Position numbers and translations under genes: made by a program
Notes under the pieces: model-generated
The model's input: only the letters and a program-made list of their open reading frames with translations
Told to the model about the DNA's origin: nothing
The model's database searches: none
Shown: positions 8,885-15,611 of the stretch, one piece after another
Layout: the number at the start of each line of letters is the position of its first letter
How positions within the stretch are numbered: the first letter of the stretch is position 1
Source of the DNA: Rhodocyclaceae bacterium
Lineage (GTDB): Bacteria; Pseudomonadota; Gammaproteobacteria; Burkholderiales; Rhodocyclaceae
Direction: 5' to 3'
Length of the DNA stretch: 36,842 nt
Assembly (NCBI GenBank): GCA_029982755.1
Contig: JARRBR010000023.1
Span: forward strand, 1-36,842

Positions 8885-9264
8885 GCTTGCGGTCCGTGCG
8901 GGATGCCGGGGCGCCGCCATGGAATCGCGGCGGCGGGGCGAAGCTTTGCACATCGCACCGGTGCCCGGAATCAGGGGCGCGCCGAGTGGGACAAGTTAAG
9001 TGCGCTATGTTCGGGCGTTCAACCAACGGTAGTGGGTGGGGGCGTTCAACGCGAACTCACACATTCGGCAATCAGGAGACATAGCGGCTGAGAAATTTCC
9101 TCCAACGCGAACGGCGGGTAACCGATCTGGGACTGGTCATCGGCCTTCGACAAGTACTCGGTCTGCGCTGATCGCCATTTTGCACGGCCCACTGTCTTCA
9201 CTCTGGGCATCCGGATTCCAGTTGTGGCCGGCACTTCCTCTCGACAAATCCGCCTTCACCGCTT
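8885..9264. other. Intergenic stretch, lower GC, no convincing gene
   Basis: These 380 bases separate the metallopeptidase gene from the toxin-antitoxin promoter. A direct repeat GGGCGTTCAAC occurs at 9013-9023 and 9040-9050. A 62-codon reverse open frame at 9046-9234 has an ATG but no recognised family and no clear ribosome-binding site, so I do not call it a gene. Base composition drops relative to the flanks, which suggests foreign DNA starts about here. Confidence 0.5.
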
Positions 9265-9295
9265 GCGCAATATACGTCATTGACGTATATTGCGC
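9265..9295 (+). promoter_or_regulatory. 31-bp perfect palindrome, higBA promoter and operator
   Basis: GCGCAATATACGTCA (9265-9279) and its exact reverse complement (9281-9295) flank a single T. A promoter fits inside it: TTGCGC at 9263-9268 as -35, a 17-base spacer and TATATT at 9286-9291 as -10. Transcription would start near 9298, at or next to the toxin GTG. In HigBA-type systems the antitoxin HTH protein binds such a palindrome and represses its own operon; binding here is inferred from position and symmetry. Confidence 0.75.
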
Positions 9296-9297
9296 GA

Positions 9298-9612
9298 GTG
9301 AGAACAGTTGCTGAAACCGCTATCTTCCAACGCTATGCCAGCGAAGTCTGGTCGGAAGTCGAGCGCGTTGAGTTCATCAACTGGATCGCGGCCAATCCAG
9401 AAGCCGGTGACGTCATCCGGGGAAGTGGCGGCTGCCGTAAGGTGCGTTGGACATCTGCGGGACAAGGAAAACGCGGCGGTGCCAGGGTCATCTACTTCAA
9501 CGCGAACACCGAGACCATTTGGCTATTGATCGTCTACAAGAAAGCCAAGTTCGACAATCTCCCCACGTCCTTCTTGGCGGAGTTGAAGCAAGGAGTCGAA
9601 GATGCCCTCTGA
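9298..9612 (+). CDS. RelE/HigB-type toxin of a type II TA system
   Basis: The 104-residue product begins MRTVAETAIFQRYA and contains EFINWIAANPEAGDVIRGSGGCRKVRW, KRGGARVIYF and ETIWLLIVYKKAKFDNL, the order seen in HigB-2-like RelE-superfamily toxins that cleave mRNA on the ribosome. It precedes and overlaps an XRE antitoxin gene by 11 bases, the inverted order (toxin first) typical of higBA. GTG 9298 is chosen because it lies where transcription would begin, right after the palindromic promoter. TTG 9280 in the palindrome centre is an in-frame alternative. No ribosome-binding site is visible for either, so leaderless translation is likely. Confidence 0.85.
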   Translation: MRTVAETAIFQRYASEVWSEVERVEFINWIAANPEAGDVIRGSGGCRKVRWTSAGQGKRGGARVIYFNANTETIWLLIVYKKAKFDNLPTSFLAELKQGVEDAL

Positions 9613-9883
9613 GATCGAAAAGTTCCAGCAGGATTTGCTTGAGTCCGTCAAGCAAATGAGACGTGGCGACGCCGTGTGCACCACGCGTGTCGAGTTGCCC
9701 GAAGCAGCTCAGGCTCGCGCAAAGACGGGTTTGTCTCAGCAAGCCTTTGCGGAGCTCCTTGGCGTGTCCTCCAGAACGCTCCAGGAGTGGGAGCAGGGTC
9801 GTCGCTCGCCCACGGGTGCCGCCAAGACGCTGCTCCGTGTTGCCGTTGCTCACCCCGAAGTCTTGCAAGAATTGCGTATTTGA
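9602..9883 (+). CDS. XRE-family antitoxin (HigA-type)
   Basis: The 93-residue protein has an N-terminal EIEKFQQDLLESVKQMRRGDA region, which in this family contacts the toxin, and a C-terminal helix-turn-helix at about residues 42-75 with TGLSQQAFAELLGVSSRTLQEWEQG. It would neutralise the RelE/HigB-like toxin and repress the operon through the palindrome at 9265-9295. ATG 9602 lies inside the toxin gene, 11 bases before its stop, so translation is probably coupled. Base composition is lower in GC than the neighbouring core genes, consistent with horizontal acquisition. Confidence 0.88.
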   Translation: MPSEIEKFQQDLLESVKQMRRGDAVCTTRVELPEAAQARAKTGLSQQAFAELLGVSSRTLQEWEQGRRSPTGAAKTLLRVAVAHPEVLQELRI

Positions 9884-10091
9884 ATCAATGCAGATCGGGT
9901 AGTTTCAAAAGTCCACATGGGCGGCAGCTTGACGACCTGCATGCTGCCGTCGCGCTTGAGAATGTCATCAGGCGGCTCCGGGTCGGATACAGACGGCTAG
10001 GAGTGAGTCAATGAAAGACCGGGCCCCTGACGCCCGCAGATGCCGCCCTGCGCCGGAATTGAAAAGTCGGCGCTGGGGTTACGGCCGCCAG

Positions 10092-10553
10092 ATGCGCATC
10101 GGACGGTCAGCCCTCGCGATACTTCTCCTTGCCGGCTGCGCCTCATCGGGGCCACAGCCGCTCGGCCTCGGCCTGGGCGGAACTGCTTGGCAACTGGTGG
10201 CGATCCAGTCGATGGACGACACCCAGGGCACGACGAAGATCAACGCGCCCGAGCGGTTCACCCTGCAGTTTGGCTCCGATGGGCAAGCCAACCTGCGACT
10301 GGATTGCAACCGCGGCATGGGGCGATACGATGCTACGGCGGCAAGCGACGGTCGTTCCGGGTCAATCCAGTTCGGCCCCATCGCCGCCACCCGCGCGCGC
10401 TGCCCGCCGCCGCACCTGGACGAGCGCATTGCGCGCGACTTGCCCCATGTGCGTGGCTACCTGCTCAAGGACGGCAAGCTGTTTCTGTCATTGATGGCCG
10501 ATGGGGGCATCTACGAGTGGGCGCCCATTACAAGTAAGGAAACGATCCGATGA
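10092..10553 (+). CDS. META-domain lipoprotein
   Basis: From ATG 10092 the 153-residue product starts MRIGRSALAILLLAGC, a lipoprotein signal with a lipobox LLAG|C (Cys16), so it is predicted to be lipid-anchored. The mature part resembles META/HslJ domains: GGTAWQLVAIQSMDD, FTLQFGSDGQANLRLDCNRGMGRY and a late LKDGKLFLSLMADGGIYEW strand. A longer frame from 10011 adds an Arg/Pro-rich N-terminus without a signal and is rejected. The stop overlaps the start of the PliG-like gene (ATGA), so the two are co-translated. HslJ-type proteins are tied to heat or envelope stress, but this one's function is not known. Confidence 0.72.
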   Translation: MRIGRSALAILLLAGCASSGPQPLGLGLGGTAWQLVAIQSMDDTQGTTKINAPERFTLQFGSDGQANLRLDCNRGMGRYDATAASDGRSGSIQFGPIAATRARCPPPHLDERIARDLPHVRGYLLKDGKLFLSLMADGGIYEWAPITSKETIR

Positions 10554-11293
10554 TCCGCTTTCTTCTGCTGTTGCTGATGGCGTTTGCCTCCGCGACGGCT
10601 GTAGCCACCGATGCCGACCGCACCGTCAGCGCCGTGCAGTTTCCCAAGGGCAAGAGCAGTATCGTGATTACCGGCAGCATCGAGGGGCGCCGTTACATCG
10701 ACTATCGGTTACGTGCCGGCGCCGGGCAGACCTTGAACGTGAGCCTGACGGGCAGCAACGGTGCCAATTATTTCAACCTTCTGCCGCCGGGATCCAATGA
10801 CGCGGCGATGGCCATCGGCGAGTTGAACGGCAACCGTTTCTCGGGCCTGCTGCCGGATGACGGGCTCTACACGATCCGCGTGTTCCTGATGCGCTCGGCG
10901 GCCCGGCGCAACGAGACCAGCAACTTCAAGCTCTCGGTCGCCATTACGGGCAAGCCGCTGAAGCCTGTTTCGGCCAAGGTCGATGCGGTCATTCCCGGCA
11001 CGCCCTTCCATGCGCGCACGACGGCGCCCTGCGAACCCGCCTACTCAGCTGTGCGCGAGTGCGAGGTATGGGTGATCAGGCGCGGGTATGACGGCACGGC
11101 CACCGTGGAGTTGCGCTGGGCCAACGACAGCAAGCAGCCCGCGAAACTCCGCATCCTGTTCATCAAGGGCGAACCGGTGGCGGCGGATGTGTCACCACCA
11201 ATGACCTTTACCCGCACTGAGCGCGGCTGGCAGGTGATCTTCAACGGCGATGTGCGCTTTGAGGTCCCGGAACCGTTGGTGTTTGGGGGATAG
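10550..11293 (+). CDS. Periplasmic PliG-like protein (g-type lysozyme inhibitor family)
   Basis: The 247-residue protein has a signal peptide (MIRFLLLLLMAFASATAVA). Its N-terminal half has the pattern VQFPKGKSSIVITGSIEG, AGQTLNVSLTGSNGANYFNLLPPGS, NRFSGLLPDDGLYTIRVFLMRSAARRNETSNF, which matches PliG inhibitors of goose-type lysozyme. The C-terminal half is a second beta-rich domain with two cysteines (ACEPAYSAVRECEVWV-like region) that I cannot assign. It overlaps the META lipoprotein gene by four bases. The likely setting is defence of the envelope against host or environmental lysozyme; this is inferred from the family. Confidence 0.7.
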   Translation: MIRFLLLLLMAFASATAVATDADRTVSAVQFPKGKSSIVITGSIEGRRYIDYRLRAGAGQTLNVSLTGSNGANYFNLLPPGSNDAAMAIGELNGNRFSGLLPDDGLYTIRVFLMRSAARRNETSNFKLSVAITGKPLKPVSAKVDAVIPGTPFHARTTAPCEPAYSAVRECEVWVIRRGYDGTATVELRWANDSKQPAKLRILFIKGEPVAADVSPPMTFTRTERGWQVIFNGDVRFEVPEPLVFGG

Positions 11294-11426
11294 CCGCTGC
11301 GAGTTTCACATCAATAACTGCGAGAAGCCAACCTGCCACCAGATTGCTGACCGATGTTGTCTAGATCTGGGCCGGTCACCCAGTTCGAGAACTTTCACTT
11401 GATCGTGACGTGGAGCTACTGCTTGA

Positions 11427-11515
11427 TACCGATCACGGCCTGGCCTCTAGGTGCCGATCACGCGTTGGCTCCATTGTGCCGATCATCAACTGGCTCCAAC
11501 GTGCCGGTCGGTGAC
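11427..11515. repeat. 25-bp imperfect tandem repeats, IS-end-like
   Basis: Three full copies start at 11427, 11452 and 11477, and a partial one at 11502. Each has the form TGCCGATCA-n6-TGGCTCC-n3, with exact 25-base periodicity. A degenerate further copy may precede them. Arrays of this sort, with repeated GCCGATCA and TGGCTCC blocks, resemble the multiple terminal repeats bound by IS21-family transposases, but no istAB gene is nearby, so this would be an orphan end. The surrounding gap, 11294-11585, holds nothing else I can identify. Confidence 0.55.
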
Positions 11516-11585
11516 ACCGCGTCCCTGAGTCGTGTCAGCGGCGTAGCGGCCGCGCCGGGTGGGCGCAAACCGGGGTGCTGTGGCG

Positions 11586-11906
11586 ATGCCTGATCAGCAG
11601 ACGACCGACAAGCGACGGCCCGATCCGGTCGCGCGGTTTCTCTTTGCCCTCATCAGCCTGACGGTCGTGGCCCTGGGGGTGCTCGCGGTCGTCACGGCGT
11701 ACGCGCCGGCGCGTTCGACGCGCTTCGGCATGGCGGGGCCGCTGTTCGACGGCGATGCGGTGCATTTTGGCGTGACGATGATCTTCGTCGGGCTCGCGCC
11801 GCTCGGGTTCTTCGCCAGGACCGCGCGGGGCGCGGGCTGGTGGGCGGGGGGCTGCATGGCGCTGGCCCTGCTCACCCTGTTCGTCGGCCTGAGGCTGGTG
11901 CCCTGA
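11586..11906 (+). CDS. Small hypothetical inner-membrane protein
   Basis: The 106-residue product has a hydrophilic N-terminus (MPDQQTTDKRRPDPVAR) and three hydrophobic segments: FLFALISLTVVALGVLAVVTAY, FGVTMIFVGLAPLGFFA and WWAGGCMALALLTLFVGLRLV. I recognise no family. ATG 11586 is preferred to GTG 11559 because the upstream extension is short and lacks a ribosome-binding site. Codon use is GC-rich like the core genes. It is followed by a 101-base gap before the SDR gene. Real gene status rests on the clean membrane topology only. Confidence 0.5.
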   Translation: MPDQQTTDKRRPDPVARFLFALISLTVVALGVLAVVTAYAPARSTRFGMAGPLFDGDAVHFGVTMIFVGLAPLGFFARTARGAGWWAGGCMALALLTLFVGLRLVP

Positions 11907-12007
11907 GCCTGCGGCGCCGGACCGTCTTGATCAGCGTCAACGAGAATTGCTTTCGTTTCAAACACGCTTCCACGACCCCGGGCTCGGGATCATTTCAGGA
12001 GCGAGAC

Positions 12008-12760
12008 ATGGCAAGAAAGCTTGAAGGCAAGGTCGCAGTCGTCACTGGCGCCAGCAGCGGGATCGGAAAATCGATCGTCGAGAAATACGTGGAAGAAGGC
12101 GCCCGGGTCGTCGCGTTTGCGCGCAATCTCGACGCCCTGAAGGCGCTGGAGGCGAGCCATCCCGGCCAGGTCACGGCGGTGGCGGGCGATGTGACGAAGC
12201 CCGAAGACCTGAAGCGCCTGGTCGATGAAGCCGTCCGCGCCCATGGCGGCGTGGATGTCGTCGTCCCGAACGCCGGTATTGCGCGCGTCGTGTCTTTCGA
12301 GGACAGCACCGCCGAAGCCTTCAACACCCAGTTCTCGGTCAATCTCTTCGGCGCGGCGGAAACCGCGCGCCTGTTCGTGCCCCACATCCGCAAGGGCGGA
12401 TCGATCCAGTTCATCACCACCTTCCTCACCCAGGTCGGCTTTCCCGGTCTGGCCATCTACAGTGCCAGCAAGGCGGCGCTGAAGTCCCTCTCCCAGACCC
12501 TGGCCGCAGAACTCGCACCCCAGGGCATCCGGGTCAATTCCATCGCACCGGGCCCGATCGGCACGCCGCTGTGGGGAACGGTCGGACTGCCGCCCGAGGT
12601 CCTGGGTGCGGTCGCGGAGAAGATCAATTCCCGGCTCATGCCCGGCGCATTCGGTCAGCCGGAGGATATTGCCGAGCTCTCGGTGTTCCTGGCCTCGGAT
12701 GCTGCGAAGAACATCTTCGGGCAGGAGATCGTCGTGGATGGCGGCTATACGGTAGGGTGA
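12008..12760 (+). CDS. Short-chain dehydrogenase/reductase
   Basis: The 250-residue protein is a classical SDR. It has the cofactor motif TGASSGIG near residue 15, the NAG motif (PNAGIA), a YSASK active site preceded by a threonine-rich strand where the catalytic Ser normally lies (FITTFLTQ), and the C-terminal PGPIGTPLW and GQEIVVDGGY segments. The family reduces or oxidises keto or hydroxyl groups with NAD(P)H; the substrate cannot be read from sequence. The position usually holding the catalytic Ser appears as Thr, which is seen in some members. It converges on the DMSP-lyase-like pseudogene, with a shared hairpin between them. Confidence 0.88.
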   Translation: MARKLEGKVAVVTGASSGIGKSIVEKYVEEGARVVAFARNLDALKALEASHPGQVTAVAGDVTKPEDLKRLVDEAVRAHGGVDVVVPNAGIARVVSFEDSTAEAFNTQFSVNLFGAAETARLFVPHIRKGGSIQFITTFLTQVGFPGLAIYSASKAALKSLSQTLAAELAPQGIRVNSIAPGPIGTPLWGTVGLPPEVLGAVAEKINSRLMPGAFGQPEDIAELSVFLASDAAKNIFGQEIVVDGGYTVG

Positions 12761-12839
12761 CGCGGTCGGGATCTCCCGCATCTGAGCCGCCCGCCCGGCG
12801 GAGCGGGCAAGTGAAAGACCTGAGCCTGCATTTCGCGCG

Positions 12840-12877
12840 CGGTTGGGCGGTTTCGTATTCTCCGTACCGCCCAACCG
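12840..12877. terminator. Stem-loop between convergent genes
   Basis: GGTTGGGCGGT at 12841-12851 pairs perfectly with ACCGCCCAACC at 12866-12876, extended by one C-G pair, around a 14-base loop. It lies 80 bases after the SDR stop and 10 bases after the stop of the reverse-strand pseudogene. It lacks a clear T-run, so bidirectional termination is plausible but not certain. Confidence 0.55.
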
Positions 12878-12886
12878 TCAGCTGAA

Positions 12887-13788
12887 TCAGGGTTTCCAGT
12901 CGCGCAGTTCGCACACCGCCGTGTCGTCGGGTTGCATGACCTTGCCTCCGCCTGGTGACTTGCAGAGCCGCGTCGACTGTTCGTTGTCCTGCGCAGTGGA
13001 GCGTGCCCACACCGTGACCAGTCCCGAGTTCTCGATCGTCTGATTGCAGCCTTCCTTCGCGTGGAAGGCGTGAATCGCGTTGCGCTCGAAGTAGGTCAGC
13101 CACTCGTGGCTCGGGTCCTGGTTGGCGAACCATTTCTTCCAGCGTCCATCCGAGCCGTCGATGTTCACCGTCCATCCATCGGCGCGACGCTCGTGGTCGA
13201 ACTCGTGGCTGTCCCAGTGCATGACCATGTACTTGTTCTGGTCGATGCACTGAGGCTTGGTCAGTGTCATGTAGATTTCCTGCGGGTGGTGGTAGTGGAA
13301 GGGGTACGAGGTATTGAACAACTGCACCGTCATGCCGATCTCTGCCCCAACCGTCTCGCCATCGATCTGCTTGATGCGCAGGTTGCCCCACGGTCCCATC
13401 AGCTCGGCGTAGAGATAGCCGCCGCGGAAGCGGTCGGCGCCGGCATCCGGGTTCTCCGCATAGAACGGGATCCAGCCGACCGAGGACCACAGCGTCGGCA
13501 GCCCCTTGATGCTCACGTCGCGGCTCCAGTGCACGCTGGTATCGGTGCGGGACGTCACGGCGACGAAGTTCTCATTGAGCTCCAGGCCTGCTGCGCCGAT
13601 CTCGCCGCCCAGCTTGCGGTAGTAGTCCGTCAGCAAGGGCCGGTCGCCGCGTCATACGTTTGAATCGTCGCCTCTGCCGAATCCTTGCACTCGCCCGTCG
13701 GGGTTTCCAAGGCCCGCAAGTACTGACCGAGATATGTCAGTGATTCTTCCCAGAACTGGTCGACCAGGCGCTGCTCCTCCGCTGAAAC
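12887..13788 (-). pseudogene. DMSP lyase-like cupin (DddY/DddL type), truncated and frameshifted
   Basis: Two adjacent frames join near 13637-13643: the first reads [20 protein letters not shown] and ends ATGPC-stop, the second continues [14 protein letters not shown] to the stop at 12887. One base appears lost. The first frame has no start codon; an in-frame TGA lies just upstream in a hairpin. The cupin metal motif is HYHHPQEIY (13271-13297), that is HxHxxxExY, and a further His in RNAIHAF lies 67 residues after the Tyr. As I recall, this matches the metal and catalytic residues of periplasmic DddY (H, H, E, Y and a late H). DddY proteins are about 400 residues with a signal peptide, so roughly 100 N-terminal residues are missing. 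The enzyme class cleaves dimethylsulfoniopropionate to DMS and acrylate. Position after acuR-acuI supports the call. Confidence 0.7.
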
Positions 13789-13821
13789 GGGTGACCGGCC
13801 GCGCGAGACGGCCGGTCACCC
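13789..13821 (-). terminator. Perfect hairpin downstream of acuI
   Basis: GGGTGACCGGCCG and CGGCCGGTCACCC (13-bp arms) flank the 7-base loop CGCGAGA. It lies 14 bases beyond the acuI stop, on the same strand. Only a short T-run follows, so it may be a weak terminator. It also marks the point where the N-terminal part of the lyase-like gene is cut off. Confidence 0.55.
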
Positions 13822-13834
13822 TGGCTCAGCTGGT

Positions 13835-14818
13835 TCAGCGATTGACGTCCACGATCACGCGGCCGCGGATCTCGCCATTGATCAGCTTCGATGCGGCGGG
13901 GATCGCGTCGGCCAACGAAATCTCGGTGCTGATCGTCTCGAGCTTGGAGATGTCGAGATCGGCGCCGAGGCGGCGCCAGGCCTCGAGGCGCTCGGCACGC
14001 GGGCACATCACGCTGTCGATGCCGGCGAGCGTGACGCCGCGCAGAATGAAGGGCGCAACCGTGGCCGGGAAGTCCATTCCGCCGGCAAGCCCGCAAGCGG
14101 TGACGACGCCCCGGTACTTGGTGGTGGCGCAGACGTTCGCGAGGGTATGGCTGCCGACGACATCGACCGCCCCCGCCCAGCGTTCCTTGCCAAGCGGCTT
14201 GCCCGGCGCCGCGAACTCCGCGCGACCGAGCACTTCGGAGGCGCCCAGGCGCTTGAGGTAGTCGGCCTCCTCGGTGCGACCGCTGACCGCGACGACGGTG
14301 TAGCCGAGCTTCGCCAGCACCGCGATCGCCACGCTGCCGACCCCGCCTGCGGCGCCGGTGACGAGGATCTCGCCGTGGGCCGGGGTCACGCCATGGCGCT
14401 CCAGCGCGAGCACGCAGAGCATGGCGGTGTAGCCGGCGGTGCCGATCGCCATCGCCTGCTGGGGAGAGAACCGCTCGGGCAGCGGCACCAGCCAGTCGCC
14501 CTTGAGGCGCGCCTTCTGTGCGAGTCCGCCCCAATGCACTTCGCCGACGCCCCAGCCATTGAGGACCACCTGGTCGCCGGGCTTGTAGTCGGGGTGGCTG
14601 CTCGATTCGACGGCGCCCACGAGGTCGATGCCCGGCACCATCGGGAAGCGGCGAACCACAGGCCCCTTGCCGGTTATTGCAAGGCCGTCCTTGTAGTTGA
14701 GCGTCGAGTGGCTGACGCGGACCGTGACGTCGCCATCGGGCAACTGTGCCTCGTCGATGTCCTTGATGGCGGCACGGTAACCGGCGTCGTCCTTCTCAAT
14801 CAGAATGCCCTTGAACAT
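13835..14818 (-). CDS. acuI: Acryloyl-CoA reductase AcuI (MDR/YhdH family)
   Basis: AcuI reduces acryloyl-CoA to propionyl-CoA with NADPH and detoxifies the acrylate made from DMSP. The 327-residue protein has the MDR fold: an N-terminal catalytic domain with [31 protein letters not shown], the [10 protein letters not shown] segment, and a Rossmann half with [11 protein letters not shown] as the NADPH loop. The late [25 protein letters not shown] stretch is typical of YhdH/AcuI. No structural zinc cysteines are seen. AGGAGGAG precedes the ATG. It lies 49 bases after the TetR gene and is followed by the broken lyase gene. A general quinone-oxidoreductase role is possible, but the neighbours favour AcuI. 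Confidence 0.85.
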   Translation of the reverse strand: MFKGILIEKDDAGYRAAIKDIDEAQLPDGDVTVRVSHSTLNYKDGLAITGKGPVVRRFPMVPGIDLVGAVESSSHPDYKPGDQVVLNGWGVGEVHWGGLAQKARLKGDWLVPLPERFSPQQAMAIGTAGYTAMLCVLALERHGVTPAHGEILVTGAAGGVGSVAIAVLAKLGYTVVAVSGRTEEADYLKRLGASEVLGRAEFAAPGKPLGKERWAGAVDVVGSHTLANVCATTKYRGVVTACGLAGGMDFPATVAPFILRGVTLAGIDSVMCPRAERLEAWRRLGADLDISKLETISTEISLADAIPAASKLINGEIRGRVIVDVNR

Positions 14819-14835
14819 GCTTCGCTCCTCCTGTT

Positions 14836-14852
14836 TTAGACTGATCGTCTAC
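14836..14852 (-). promoter_or_regulatory. TetR-type operator upstream of acuI
   Basis: TTAGAC-TGATC-GTCTAC is an inverted repeat with arms TAGAC and GTCTA. It lies 17 bases before the acuI ATG, between acuR and acuI, next to an A/T-rich tract that could hold a promoter. The same arms and the same 5-base spacing recur upstream of acuR at 15516-15532. The shared pattern and the adjacent TetR gene support an AcuR operator. Confidence 0.75.
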
Positions 14853-14867
14853 TAAAAATGAAAAAAA

Positions 14868-15506
14868 TTAGGCCTTCTTCAGCCCGGCGAAAAAACCGCG
14901 GGCAAAGAGCTCGAGGGCTTTGTCACTGCGTTCGAGCTTCGCCCGCAACACCGCACCCTCCCAGCCGATCCAGAAAAAGACGGCCGCCTGCTCGCAGTCC
15001 ACGGAACGGGGAATCTCTCCCTGCTGCTGTGCTGCTTCGAGGCAGCGCGCGAAGCGCTGCTCCCAGTCGTGAAACACCGCGTTGAGACGCGCCCGATAAC
15101 TTTCCGGTAACGCGGCCATCTCCTGACCGAGGTTGCCGATCAGGCAGCCGCGGCGGAAATCGTGTCGCTTCATGCCTGCCCGCGCGTCTTCGACGAAGGC
15201 CCACAGGCGATCGAGTGGCCGCATCGACGCATCACCGAAGTGGCGCTCCAGCTTGTGGGCAAAGTAGCGCGCGTACCGCTCGATCAACTCTGCCCCGAAG
15301 GCTTCCTTGCTGTCGAAGTAGTGATAGAACGAGCCCTTCGGCACGCCCACCCGCTTGAGCACCTCGTCGATTCCCGTGGACGAAAAGCCCTTCTCGGTCA
15401 GCGCCTCGAGCCCGGCACGCACCAGCAACTCCCGCGTTTCCAGGGACTGTTCGGGCCGCTTGGGGGGGCGGCCGCGTCGGCGGACTGCGGTTTGCTGTGC
15501 TTCCAT
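14868..15506 (-). CDS. acuR: TetR-family repressor, AcuR-like
   Basis: The 212-residue product starts with a basic RRRGRPPKRPEQSLETRE arm, then a TetR helix-turn-helix (GFSSTGIDEVLKRVGVPKGSFYHYFDSKEAFG). The ligand domain contains RHDFRRGCLIGNLGQEMAALPESYR and FFWIGWEGAVLRAKLE, which closely resemble what I recall of Rhodobacter sphaeroides AcuR, the repressor that responds to acrylate/acryloyl-CoA. It is immediately upstream of acuI on the same strand, as in acuR-acuI-dddL. The ATG at 15506 has no good ribosome-binding site and sits 10 bases after an operator, so translation may be leaderless. Autoregulation is likely. Confidence 0.82.
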   Translation of the reverse strand: MEAQQTAVRRRGRPPKRPEQSLETRELLVRAGLEALTEKGFSSTGIDEVLKRVGVPKGSFYHYFDSKEAFGAELIERYARYFAHKLERHFGDASMRPLDRLWAFVEDARAGMKRHDFRRGCLIGNLGQEMAALPESYRARLNAVFHDWEQRFARCLEAAQQQGEIPRSVDCEQAAVFFWIGWEGAVLRAKLERSDKALELFARGFFAGLKKA

Positions 15507-15515
15507 GGATCAATA

Positions 15516-15532
15516 TTAGACCGCTCGTCTAA
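15516..15532 (-). promoter_or_regulatory. TetR-type operator upstream of acuR
   Basis: TTAGAC-CGCTC-GTCTAA is a perfect inverted repeat with 6-base arms and a 5-base spacer, matching the acuI-proximal site. On the reverse strand it covers a candidate -10 (TCTAAT) that is 16 bases after TTGCAT, so repressor binding would block the promoter. It lies 10 bases before the acuR start. Confidence 0.75.
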
Positions 15533-15611
15533 TTAAATGCAAGCACTTCTTCGCCCTGCGAGGACCCCGATCAGGATGAAGGCTCCCGGAGCCCGGGCCG
15601 GTGCTGCGAAC

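Noticed and set aside
9001-9060. Possible integron attC-like site (GTTCAAC and GTTAAGT motifs)
   Set aside because: The core motifs are in the wrong order and orientation, with no paired inner arms and no integrase or cassette array.
9046-9234. 62-codon reverse open frame next to the toxin-antitoxin promoter
   Set aside because: It has an ATG and plausible composition but no known family, no ribosome-binding site and no partner gene; kept only as a note in the intergenic entry.
11354-11593. 79-codon forward open frame over the tandem repeats
   Set aside because: It is made largely of the 25-base repeats, has no recognisable product and no ribosome-binding site.
13562-13636. TTG at 13636 as the true start of an intact lyase gene
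   Set aside because: The preceding frame is coding-like for about 48 residues and joins in register, so a frameshift in a longer gene explains the data better.
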